Source: Hyphomicrobiales bacterium
GTDB lineage: Bacteria > Pseudomonadota > Alphaproteobacteria > Rhodospirillales > JACKKN01
Direction: 5' to 3'
DNA length: 64,000 bases
Assembly (NCBI GenBank): GCA_024236415.1
Contig: JACKKN010000006.1
Span: 248,001 to 312,000 of the forward strand
This document shows, piece by piece, positions 41,545-53,500 of this stretch (the first letter of the stretch is position 1; every line of letters begins with the position of its first letter). The position numbers and the translations under genes are program-made. The notes beneath the pieces are model-generated. The model worked only from the letters and a program-made list of their open reading frames with translations, was not told the origin of the DNA and did not search any database.

Positions 41545-44500
41545 TTATGACAGGGACGCCAGGGTAATGCTATCGGCCAGCCGGTCGTCGCTGTACAGGC
41601 GCAGGGTCTCGATGCGGGTGTCGGGCGACGCCATGTTCTCCAGCCGCACGGTGCCGCCCGAGGTGCCGTCGGCGAACCCGATGCTCAGCTCCAGCGTGTC
41701 GCCGCCGTCCTGCCACAGGTAGCTGACGTTGTCGGCGAAGCTCTCCAGCCGCGCGTCGGCATAGATCTCCAGGGTGTCGTCGCCCAGGTCGCCGGCCCCC
41801 GCCGGCCCCTCGGCGAAGGTCGCCTGGGCGCCCGGGCCGGCGGCGAAGGTGTAGACCGTGTCGCCGGCCGACGTGCTCGGCGGCAGGGACGCGGCGAAGC
41901 TGGCGGTGAAGGTCGAGACCGCCACGTCCTGGCCGTCCCCGAACCGCAGGTATTCGATGGAGGACAGGGTGTCACGCCCGGTGGCGGCGCCCGTGACGAT
42001 CAGCGACGAACCGCTTTCCGTGAACGTGTAGTCCGACTGCCTGCCCGCGTACACGGCCACGTCCATGGCGCTGCCGCCGTCCAATCGGTCGTCGCCGACG
42101 CCGCCCGTCAGGGTGTCGTTGCCGGTGCCGCCCATGAGGGTCACGTTGCCCGTGGCGCCGGCGGCGTTCAGCACGTCGTCGCCGCCGCCGCCGTCCATGG
42201 TGCGGGTGGTGGAGATGCCGAACAGGGCGTCGTCGTAGGCGCTGCCCTCGACAAGGCCGTTCTCGTAGTCGTCCAGAATGCCCTCGTAGTGGGTCAGGGC
42301 GTTGTTGATGTCGGTGGCGGTCACTCCGTCGGGCAGCAGCCCGGAGGCCGCCCAGGAGTAGTTGCCCAGGTAGTTGGGCAGCGACGTCAGGTTGGACGAG
42401 ATGTATGAGTAGTCGAACCAGCCCTCGGCCAGGCGCACCTGCTCGATGCGGTGCTGGGCGTCGCGCCAGTCGATGACGATCACCTGCTGATTGGTCGACA
42501 CGTCCAGGGCCACCAGGTGGCGGTTGTCGATGGTGAAGGCGTAGGACGAGTTTCGGTTCAGGCTGATGCCGGTGGCGATGATGCGGTCGTCGGCGCTGTT
42601 GCCGCCGTCCACGACCACGATCGTCGAGTTGTTGGCCGTGGTGTAGGTGTCGTTCCCGGTCCCGCCGACCAGGACCATCTCGCCCTTGCCCTTGACCCCG
42701 CGCAGGTTGTCGTCGCCGCCCATGCCGAAGGTGATGGTCCGCTCGTCGCCGTCCAGGGTGTCGGCCCCGTTGGTGCCGAAGACCTCGGCGTAGGGCAGGC
42801 CGCTGCTGGTGTGGATGTCGAAGCTGAGGTTGTAGAAGGTGTTCACGTTGCCGACCCGGTCGACGGCCACGTAGTAGGTGTCCCGCTCCAGGTTCAGGCG
42901 CAGGGTTTCCGGACCCGTTCCGCGGTTCTTCGAGGTGGCGATCACGGTGCCGTCCTCGGTCAGGACCTTCAGGTCGGCGTCGGCGGACAGGCCGTCCAGC
43001 AGGAGGTCGACCTGGCGGTCACCGCCGATGTCGAACACGTAGTAGTCGCTGGTGCTGCCCGCGCCGACCCAGTCGGACAGGGTCGTGGAATTGACTCCGT
43101 CGATGTTGAGCAGCTTGGCCGTGCCGATGAAATCGCCCGCCTGGTTGGGAATCGTCCGGCCGCTGACCGCCAGGTCATAGGCGGTATTGGTTTCCGTCGT
43201 CGGCTCGACCCCGACCCAGTAGATGCCGGCGTCCAGGATCCGGCTTGCCGCAACCGGGTCGCTGCCGCGCGAGGTGTAGATGATCGGCGCCAGCAGGTCG
43301 ATGCCGCCACCGGGGTGGGGCGCGGTGGGGTAGAAGTAGAGCCGCGCACCGCCGGCGAACCCGTCGAGCGTGAAATCGACCTGGCTTCGCGACGCCAGAT
43401 CGAAGCGGTAGTAATCGCCGGGATCGACGGTCCGGCCGATCCAGTCGGACACCGCGAGCGTCGCGTCGTCGGCGAAACCCAGATACTTTGCGGTTCCCAC
43501 GGTGCCGCCGGCGCCGTTGTCCGGCAGGTCCTCGGACGACAGGGACAGGGCATAGGCGGTATCGGCACCCCTTTGCGCCGTCACGGCGACATAGTAGGTG
43601 CCGGCCGCCAGGTCCATGCCCAGGCTCTCGGCGTCGGCGCCCCGCGTGCTCGACCGGGCCAGGGTGGAGGTGACGGTGCGGCCCCGGCCGTCGGTGGACA
43701 TCTGCAGGAGCGACAGGTCGGCGTCGGCCGCCAGCCCGTCCAGGGCCACGCTCAGGTGGCCGGCGGCGGCCAGGGTGAAGGCATAGTAGTCGTCGCGGTC
43801 CAGGGTGTCGCCGACCCAATCGGCGGCCGTGGTCGGGGTGTCGCCGACGGCCCCCAGGTCCAGGGCCGTGTCGAAGCCGTCACCCGAGCCGTTCTCGGGC
43901 AGGGCGGCGGTGGTGAAGCTCAGGTCGTAGGCCGTGTCGCTGCCCCGCGCCGCGTCCACCCGGACGAAGTAGGTGCCGGCCAGCAGGCCCAGGCTGAGGG
44001 TTTCGGCGTCGGTGCCGCGGTTGCTGGAACTGGCCACCGTGGTCAGGCGCTCGCGCCCGCGGGAGTCCACGGTGCTCTGCACCAGGCTGACGTTGGCATC
44101 ATTGGCCAGGCCGTCGAGGGTCAGGTCGAAACTGGACAGCTCGGTCAGGGTGAACTGGTAGTAGTCGGTGGGGTCCAGGGTCGAGCCGACCCAGTCCGAG
44201 ACGGTCTTGGTGGCCCCGTCGGCGTTGCCCAGGTCCAGGGCCGACGAGGTGTCGGCACCCGATCCGTTCTCGGGCAGGGCGGCGGTGGTGAAGCTCAGGT
44301 CATAGGCCGTGTCGGCGCCCCGTGCCGCGTCCACCCGGATGAAATAGGTCCCGGCCAGCAGGCCCAGGCTGAGGGTTTCGGCGTCGGTGCCCCGGTTCGA
44401 GGACGAGGCCACCGTGGTCAGGCGCTCGCGCCCGCGGGAGTCCACCGTGCTCTGCACCAGGCTGACGTTGGCGTCGCCGGCCAGGCCGTCGAGGGTCAGG

Positions 44501-47500
44501 TCGAAACTGGACAGCTCGGTCAGGGTGAACTGGTAGTAGTCGGTTGGGTCCAGGGTGGAACCGACCCAGTCCGAGGCGGTCTGGGTCGAACCGTCCACGG
44601 TGCCAAGGTCCAGGGCCGACGAGGTGTCGGCGCCGGAGCCGTTCTCGGGCAGGGCGGCGGTGGTGAAGCTCAGGTCGTAGGCCGTGTCGGCGCCCCGTGC
44701 CGCGTCCACCCGGATGAAGTAGGTCCCGGCCAGCAGGCCCAGGCTGAGGGTTTCGGCGTCGGTGCCCCGGTTCGAGGACGAGGCCACCGTGGTCAGGCGC
44801 TCGCGGCCCCGCGAGTCCACGGTGGACTGCATCAGGCTGACGTTGGCGTCGCCTGCTAGGCCGTCGAGGGTCAGGTCGAAGCTGGACAGCTCGGTCAGGG
44901 TGAACTGGTAGTAGTCGGTGGGGTCCGTCGTCTGCCCGACCCAGTCCATGGCCGTCTTGGTGGCCCCGTCGGCGTTGCCCAGGTCGTGGGCCGAGAAGGT
45001 GGCGTTGCCCGCCAGGTCCACGTCGGCGGTGCCGGCGCCGCCGCTGGCCCCCGGCGTGAAGTTCAGGTCCAGGTCGTAGGCCGTGTCGGTGCTGGTGCGC
45101 TGCACCCCGACGAAGTAGGTGCCGCCGCCGACGGCCACGTCGAAGTCCCCGGTGGGCCAGGGCGGGCGCCCGGCGCTGTCGTACAGGGTCAGCCGGGCGG
45201 TACCGTCGGACAGCATCCCGCTCAATTGCCCCGGGCCGGCCAGGTAGATGCGGTACAGGTCGGCCGTGTCCAACTGCCCGATCCAGTCCGACTGGGTACT
45301 GCCGCCGGAGAGCGTGCCCAGGTCCAGGGCCGTGTCGAAGGTGGCGCCCGATCCGTTCTCGGGCAGGGCGGTGGTGGTGAAGCTCAGGTCATAGGCCGTG
45401 TCGGCGCCCCGTGCCGCGTCCACCCGGATGAAGTAGGTCCCGGCCAGCAGGCCCAGGCTGAGGGTCTCGGCGTCCGTGCCCCGGTTGCTGGAACTGGCCA
45501 CCGTGGTCAGGCGCTCGCGACCCCGCGAGTCCACGGTGGACTGCATCAGGCTGACGTTGGCGTCGCCGGCCAGGCCGTCGAGGGTCAGGTCGAAGCTGGA
45601 CAACTCGGTCAGGGTGAACTGGTAGTAGTCGGTGGGGTCCAGGGTCGAACCCACCCAGTCCGAGGCGGTCTGGGTCGAACCGTCTACGGTGCCAAGGTCC
45701 AGGGCCGCGGCGGTGCTGTCACCGGAGCCGTTCTCGGGCAGGGCGGCGGTGGTGAAGCTCAGGTCATAGGCCGTGTCGGCGCCCCGGCCCGCGTCCACCC
45801 GGACGAAATAGGTCCCGGCCAGCAGGCCCAGGCTGAGGGTTTCGGCGTCGGTGCCGCGGTTGCTGGAACTGGCCACCGTGGTCAGGCGCTCGCGCCCGCG
45901 GGAGTCCACGGTGCTCTGCACCAGGCTGACGTTGGCATCATTGGCCAGGCCGTCGAGGGTCAGGTCGAAACTGGACAGCTCGGTCAGGGTGAACTGGTAG
46001 TAGTCGGTGGGGTCCAGGGTCGAGCCGACCCAGTCCGAGACGGTCTTGGTGGCCCCGTCGGCGTTGCCCAGGTCCAGGGCCGACGAGGTGTCGGCACCCG
46101 ATCCGTTCTCGGGCAGGGCGGCGGTGGTGAAGCTCAGGTCATAGGCCGTGTCGCTGCCGCGGCCCGCGTCCACCCGGATGAAATAGGTCCCGGCCAGCAG
46201 GCCCAGGCTGAGGGTTTCGGCGTCGGTGCCCCGGTTCGAGGACGAGGCCACCGTGGTCAGGCGCTCGCGCCCGCGGGAGTCCACCGTGCTCTGCACCAGG
46301 CTGACGTTGGCGTCGCCGGCCAGGCCGTCGAGGGTCAGGTCGAAACTGGACAGCTCGGTCAGGGTGAACTGGTAGTAGTCGGTTGGGTCCAGGGTGGAAC
46401 CGACCCAGTCCGAGGCGGTCTGGGTCGAACCGTCCACGGTGCCAAGGTCCAGGGCCGACGAGGTGTCGGCGCCGGAGCCGTTCTCGGGCAGGGCGGCGGT
46501 GGTGAAGCTCAGGTCGTAGGCCGTGTCGGCGCCCCGTGCCGCGTCCACCCGGATGAAGTAGGTCCCGGCCAGCAGGCCCAGGCTGAGGGTTTCGGCGTCG
46601 GTGCCCCGGTTCGAGGACGAGGCCACCGTGGTCAGGCGCTCGCGGCCCCGCGAGTCCACGGTGGACTGCATCAGGCTGACGTTGGCGTCGCCTGCTAGGC
46701 CGTCGAGGGTCAGGTCGAAGCTGGACAGCTCGGTCAGGGTGAACTGGTAGTAGTCGGTGGGGTCCGTCGTCTGCCCGACCCAGTCCATGGCCGTCTTGGT
46801 GGCCCCGTCGGCGTTGCCCAGGTCGTGGGCCGAGAAGGTGGCGTTGCCCGCCAGGTCCACGTCGGCGGTGCCGGCGCCGCCGCTGGCCCCCGGCGTGAAG
46901 TTCAGGTCCAGGTCGTAGGCCGTGTCGGTGCTGGTGCGCTGCACCCCGACGAAGTAGGTGCCGCCGCCGACGGCCACGTCGAAGTCCCCGGTGGGCCAGG
47001 GCGGGCGCCCGGCGCTGTCGTACAGGGTCAGCCGGGCGGTACCGTCGGACAGCATCCCGCTCAATTGCCCCGGGCCGGCCAGGTAGATGCGGTACAGGTC
47101 GGCCGTGTCCAACTGCCCGATCCAGTCCGACTGGGTACTGCCGCCGGAGAGCGTGCCCAGGTCCAGGGCCGTGTCGAAGGTGGCGCCCGATCCGTTCTCG
47201 GGCAGGGCGGTGGTGGTGAAGCTCAGGTCATAGGCCGTGTCGGCGCCCCGTGCCGCGTCCACCCGGATGAAGTAGGTCCCGGCCAGCAGGCCCAGGCTGA
47301 GGGTCTCGGCGTCCGTGCCCCGGTTGCTGGAACTGGCCACCGTGGTCAGGCGCTCGCGGCCACGGGAGTCCACGGTGCTCTGCACCAGGCTGACGTTCGC
47401 GTCGCCCGCCAGGCCGTCCAGGGTCAGGTCGAAACTGGACAGTTCGGTCAGGGTGAACTGGTAGTAGTCGGTGGGGTCCAGGGTCGAACCCACCCAGTCC

Positions 47501-50500
47501 GAGGCGGTCTGGGTCGAGCCGTCCACGGTGCCCAGGTCCAGGGCCGACGAGATGTCGGCGCCGGAGCCGTTCTCGGGCAGGGCGGCGGTGGTGAAGCTGA
47601 GGTCGTAGGCCGTGTCGGTGCCCCGTGCCGCGTCCAACCGGACAAAGTAGGTCCCGGCCAGCAGTCCCAGGCTGAGGGTTTCGGCGTCGGTGCCCCGGTT
47701 CGAGGACGAGGCCACCGTGGTCAGGCGCTCGCGCCCGCGGGAGTCCACGGTGCTCTGCACCAGGCTGACGTTGGCGTCGCCGGCCAGGCCGTCGAGGGTC
47801 AGGTCGAAACTGGACAGTTCGGTCAGGGTGAACTGGTAGTAGTCGGCGGGGTCCAGGGTCGAACCGACCCAGTCCGAGGCGGTCTGGGTCGAACCGTCCA
47901 CGGTGCCCAGGTCCAGGGCCGACGAGGTGTCGGCGCCGGAGCCGTTTTCGGGCAGGGCGGCGGTGGTGAAGCTGAGGTCGTAGGCCGTGTCGGCGCCCCG
48001 TGCCGCGTCCACCCGGACAAAGTAGGTCCCGGCCAGCAGGCCCAGGCTGAGGGTTTCGGCGTCGGTGCCCCGGTTGCTGGAACTGGCCACCGTGGTCAGG
48101 CGCTCGCGGCCCCGCGAGTCCACCGTGCTCTGCACCAGGCTGACGTTGGCGTCATTGGCAAGGCCGTCGAGGGTCAGGTCGAAGCTGGACAGTTCGGTCA
48201 GGGTGAACTGGTAGTAGTCGGTGGGGTCCAAGGACGAGCCGACCCAGTCCGAGGCGGTCTTGGTGGCCCCGTCGGCGTTGCCCAGGTCCAGGGCCGACGA
48301 GGTGTCGGCGCCGGAGCCGTTCTCGGGCAGGGCGGCGGTGGTGAAGCTCAGGTCATAGGCCGTGTCGCTGCCGCGGCCCGCGTCCACCCGGACGAAATAG
48401 GTCCCGGCCAGCAGTCCCAGGCTGAGGGTCTCGGCGTCGGTGCCCCGGTTCGAGGACGAGGCCACCGTGGTCAGGCGCTCGCGGCCACGGGAGTCCACGG
48501 TGCTCTGCACCAGGCTGACGTTGGCATCATTGGCCAGGCCGTCGAGGGTCAGGTCGAAGCTGGACAGTTCGGTCAGGGTGAACTGGTAGTAGTCGGCGGG
48601 GTCCAGGGTCGAACCGACCCAGTCCGAGGCCGTCTGGGTCGAGCCGTCCACGGTGCCCAGGTCCAGGGCCGACGAGGTGTCGGCACCGGAGCCGTTCTCG
48701 GGCAGGGCGGCGGTGGTGAAGCTCAGGTCGTAGGCCGTGTCGCTGCCCCGCGCCGCGTCCACCCGGATGAAATACGTCCCGGCCAGCAGGCCCAGGCTGA
48801 GAGCCTCGGCGTCGGTGCCGCGGTTGCTGGAGCTGGCCACCGTGGTCAGCCGCTCGCGGCCCCTTGAGTCAACCGAGCTCTGCATCAGGCTGACGTTGGC
48901 GTCGCCGGCCAGGCCGTCGAGGGTCAGGTCGAAGCTGGACAGCTCGGTCAGGGTGAACTGGTAGTAGTCGGTGGGGTCCAGGGTCGAGCCGACCCAGTCC
49001 GAGGCGGTCTTGGTGGCCCCGTCGGCGTTGCCCAGGTCCAGGGCCGACGAGGTGTCGGCGCCGGAGCCGTTCTCGGGCAGGGCGGCGGCGGTGAAGCTGA
49101 GGTCGTAGAAGGTCTGTACCGATTTGCCCGCCTGTACGGACGCAAAATACGTGCCCGCGGATAGTCCACGCGACAGGTTCCAGACACCATCCCTCGCCGT
49201 GCCGGTGACGAGTCGCGCGGCGCCTCCTTGGGTTGTCCGACTGTAGAGTGCGACGGTCAACACGTCGGAGAAATCGGAGAGATTGAGTTCGACGCTGGAC
49301 ACGCCGCCGATGCTGAAGCTGTAGTAATCGGTGCTGTCAGCCCTGCCGCTGACCCAGTCACGCTGGGTCTGTGTCGCGGCACCAAGATCGCCGATGTCCA
49401 ACGCCGCCGAGGCGTTGTTGCCGGAACCGTTCTCCGGCATTGTCGTCACCAGGGCAAAGGTCTCGTCGTAGGAAAGGCCACCGGCATCGCGTGCGAGCAC
49501 GGTCACGTAACGAGTCTCGCCGATCTCGAGCCGGCTGTCCTGGGTCAGGCGCAGATCACCGGTCTGCTCGTCGATCGCAAACAGACCGCCGGAGTCGTCA
49601 ATCAGGGAATAGGTGTGCGTGTCCCCGACATCTTGGTCCAACACCACGGCGCGGCCGATGACGGTATCGGCGGGGGCTGTTGCGGTGAAGGAGTCGGAAC
49701 TGAGGGTCAGGTCGTGCGGCCGGTCGTTTTCGTCGGTGACTTGGATTATCAGCGTCTTGTCGATGGACAGCCCAGTCTGATCGGTGGCGCGGACGACCAC
49801 GTGGCGGGTTGCCGCAGCCTCGTGGTCCAGCAGGTTGCCGTCGGCCACGCGCAGAGTCGTGCCGTCCAGCACGAAGCGCCCACCGGAATCGTTGACCAGC
49901 GAAAAGGTGTGCGTGTCGCCGGAATCGGGGTCGCTCGCCGCCAAGGTCCCGACCACGGTACCGTCCGCGCTGTTCTCGGCCACGGTCGCGTTGCTGAGCG
50001 AGATATCGCTCGGCGGGTCGGGAATGGCCTCATACAGCGCCGTGTATTCGTCGACCAGGTTCCAGGTGGCGAAGGCGGCAGAGATATCGCCGCTGCTGGT
50101 GCTGAAATACAGTGTTTCGACCTGCGAATCAGGATCGGACATATCGGCGATGACGATTTGTCCCGCACGCTCGTTTCCCCCTTCGCCGGTCAACCGGAAC
50201 ACCGGTGTGATGACCAGACCCTGGTGGTCGTCCGTGAGTCTGATGGTCGCGTCGAACGACTCGAGCTCGGCCGGGTCGGAAACGGGCGCTGCCACGACCA
50301 GCCGATCATTGCCGCCTTGACCGTTCTCGTTCACCGTGGCGGAGGCGGTTGCGAGCCCGCCGCTGCCACCACCGTCACCGGAAAGCTCGGAATCGCCTGC
50401 AGGTGGCAGCATCGAATAGAGATAGGTGTCGTTTCCCGTGCCCCCGTCGAAAACGTCCCCACCCCCGCCCAGCAGCAGATCGTCGCCCGCGCCACCCACA

Positions 50501-53500
50501 AGCGTGTCGTTGCCTTGGCCCCCGATCAGCGTGTCGTCGCCGGTGCCACCATCCAGGAAATCGTTGCCGGCACCGCCCGAAAGGGTGTCGTTGCCGCCGA
50601 GGCCTTCGACAATTTCATCACCAGCGCCGAGATTGAGGATATCGGCGCCCGCCGACCCGCGCAGGGTGGTACTTCCGGCGGTCGAGCCATCGGCGTGATA
50701 GCGTTGCGCAAAGACGCCATAGCCCGATCCATCGCCGCTGGCTGTATCACGAGAACTCCACGTAATGACAAAACCGCCATCACTCAGGGACGTGATTTCG
50801 GGGCGATTCTGATAGGTGCCGCTGGAGGTGTTGACCTGGAATTCCTCACCGTCAGCTTGCCCGGCCGCATCGAATCTACGTGCAAATATTTCGTTGTTTG
50901 TCGAAGGTCCCGACCCCGACGTCCAGGTGACGACAAAACCACCGTCGGTCAATGTCGCGACCGTCGGGGTGACCTGGTCGTACAAGGTGAACTGGTTTAC
51001 GCCAAATGTATCGCCGACCCGGTTGCCGGACGCATCGAACAGCTGCGCCAGGATCCCCGTGCCGTTGCCGTCGGCATTGTCCTCCGCCCAAGTCGCCACG
51101 AAACCGCCGTTTTGCAGGCTCGCCAGCCTGACGCTCGCCTGATTGTGCGCGGAGATCGAACCTGTGATCCTGAATTCCGTCCCTTGACGAATGCCTGAAC
51201 TGTTGAACCGCTGTGCCAGCAATTCGTAGTTGGATCCATTGCTGCTTTTCTGGGATTGCCAGGCGACAACGAATCCGCCCCCGACAAGGGCGATGACATC
51301 GCCACCCAACTGATCGTATCTCGTTGTGGAATTGATCCGAAACTCGGTTCGAAACCGGGTTCCCGATGCGGTGAATAGTTGGCCAAACAGGCCGTCGCCG
51401 CTTCCGTCACCGGAAGTTGACTCGTAGACGATGACGTAGCTTCCATCCGACAGGACGGCGATGGAAGGTCGGCTGTTCCCGGTCGAGGTGGTGGCCTCTT
51501 CGGCGGCGCCGACCGCGTTTCCGGCGGCATCGTACCGACGGGTATAGATATTCCTGTAGTGTCCGTTCCATGCGATGACAAAACCCCCGTCCGGGAGTGC
51601 CGCAATCGCCGGATTGCCGAACGGATTCGGGCCGTCAATCGAATCCACATTGAATTCGAGCCCTGCCGGAGTCCCGTCGGAATTAAAGATTTGTGCCTGG
51701 ATATCCGGGGTGCCCCATGATTCCTGAACGATCGATGTCCAGGTCACGACGAACCTTCCGTCGGCAAGTTCGGCTATGGCAGAGTTTTCCTGGTCGTCCT
51801 GTGCGTTCGTGTTGACCTGGAATTGGTCGAAATAGGGGGTCGACTGGATTTCAACCGAGCCGTCTTCGAATTGCAGCTTCTCGACACGCTTGAGACTGTC
51901 CGTGTCCTGGGCGCCATCGGACACTTGGACCACATCGCGATCGACGGACAAGACATGGTCCGCCATGTTCCCCGAAAACATGGCCGTATCGTTTCCGGCA
52001 CCGCCGTCCAGCGTATCGTTCCCGATGCCGCCGGTCAGGACATCGTCACCGCCACGGCCAAAGATCGTGTCGTGTCCAGAAAGGGCGTCGATATCGTCTG
52101 CTGTTTCGGTCGCATAGATCGTGTCGTCTCCCGACGACGGAGTTTCGACCCGGTCCGCGATGTACAGCACGGAATTCGACTCGCGATACCGGCCCATCCG
52201 GTCGGTCACGCGTATGGTGATGACATGGCTGGACTGGTGTTCGAAGTCGAGGCCACCGGCGACCATAACCTGCCCGGTTTCGGCATCGATGGCGAAGCGG
52301 CCGCCCGCATCGTCGACGAGACTGAATGTCAACACATCGTCGACATCCGGGTCCACGGCCGTGGCCTGCCCGACAACACTGCCGATGGCGGCCGTTTCCG
52401 CCACCGGGTCGGCGCTGAACGACAGGCTGGTAGGGCTCCGGTTCATGCCGAGATCGGCAAGCGAAAAGGTGCCGTCGTCGAAGCGCAGCCATTCGACGTC
52501 CGTCAGCGTGTCGGAATCTTCGCCGACAACCTTGATTCTGCCGTTGCTCAACTCGCTGAAGGCGTAATCGGTGCTGTTGCCGGTGAAAACGGCCGTGTCG
52601 ATCCCGTCACCGCCGTCCAAATGGTCGTTGCCGGTGCCGCCAAGCAACTCGTCATCCCCGCCGCGCCCGTAGATGGTATCGCGGCCGGCCAGGGCATCGA
52701 TCGTGTCGCCGTCCTGCGACCCATAGATGACGTCATCCCCCGAGGTTGCCGGCTCGGCGGCGTCGGTGACCTGGATGGTAACCGCCTTGTCGTAGATGAG
52801 GCCGCCGGAATCCGTTGCTCGCACGACAAGGTCATGGTGGTCGTCGGTTTCGAAATCCAGGTCCCCTGCCACGGTCAGGTCGCCGGTCGCCGCGTCGATG
52901 GCGAACCGATTCCCGGGATTGTCGACCAGGCTGTAGGTGTGGCCGTCCCCGCCGTTCGGGTCGGTCGCCGAGAAGCGACCGATGACGGTTCCGGCCGGCG
53001 CCAGCTCGGAGACCGTGTCGGCGGTCAGGGTGATGTCGGTCGGGCGTTCATTGAGGTTCAAGTCGGACAGCGAGAAGAGCCCGTCATCGAAGCGGAACAT
53101 TTCGACATATTCGGTGTAATCCGAATCGCTGCCGACGATGGAGACTCCTTGGCCGACTCCCCGGCTGATCACGTAGTCGGTATGATTCCCGTCGAACACG
53201 GCGGTGTCCAAGCCGTCACCGCCGTACAGGGTGTCGTTTCCGCTGCCGCCGAACAGGAGGTCGTCACCCGCCCCGCCGGCAAGGATGTCGTCACCGGCCC
53301 CGCCGGTCAGGCTGTTGCCTGCATCGTTTCCGGTAATTCGGTCTGCACCACTGCCCCCGATGACGTCTTCGATCATCGTTCCGTATGCGATGGTGAAGTT
53401 GTAGGCGTTGGTAAGGTTGCTGAACTCGCCGGGCACGAGGCTGAGCGTCTGCCCCGACGAATAGCCGGACAAATCGATGGCGTCGTGACCGCTGGCGTCC

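Noticed and set aside
44986..48867. Two long plus-strand repetitive frames (44986-46698 and 46825-48867)
   Set aside because: They are the reverse strand of the PPC repeat array in the RTX gene and only mirror its periodicity.
43890..49095. CRISPR-like periodicity
   Set aside because: The period is 375 bp, the units are in-frame and near-identical throughout, and there are no spacers. It is a protein repeat array.
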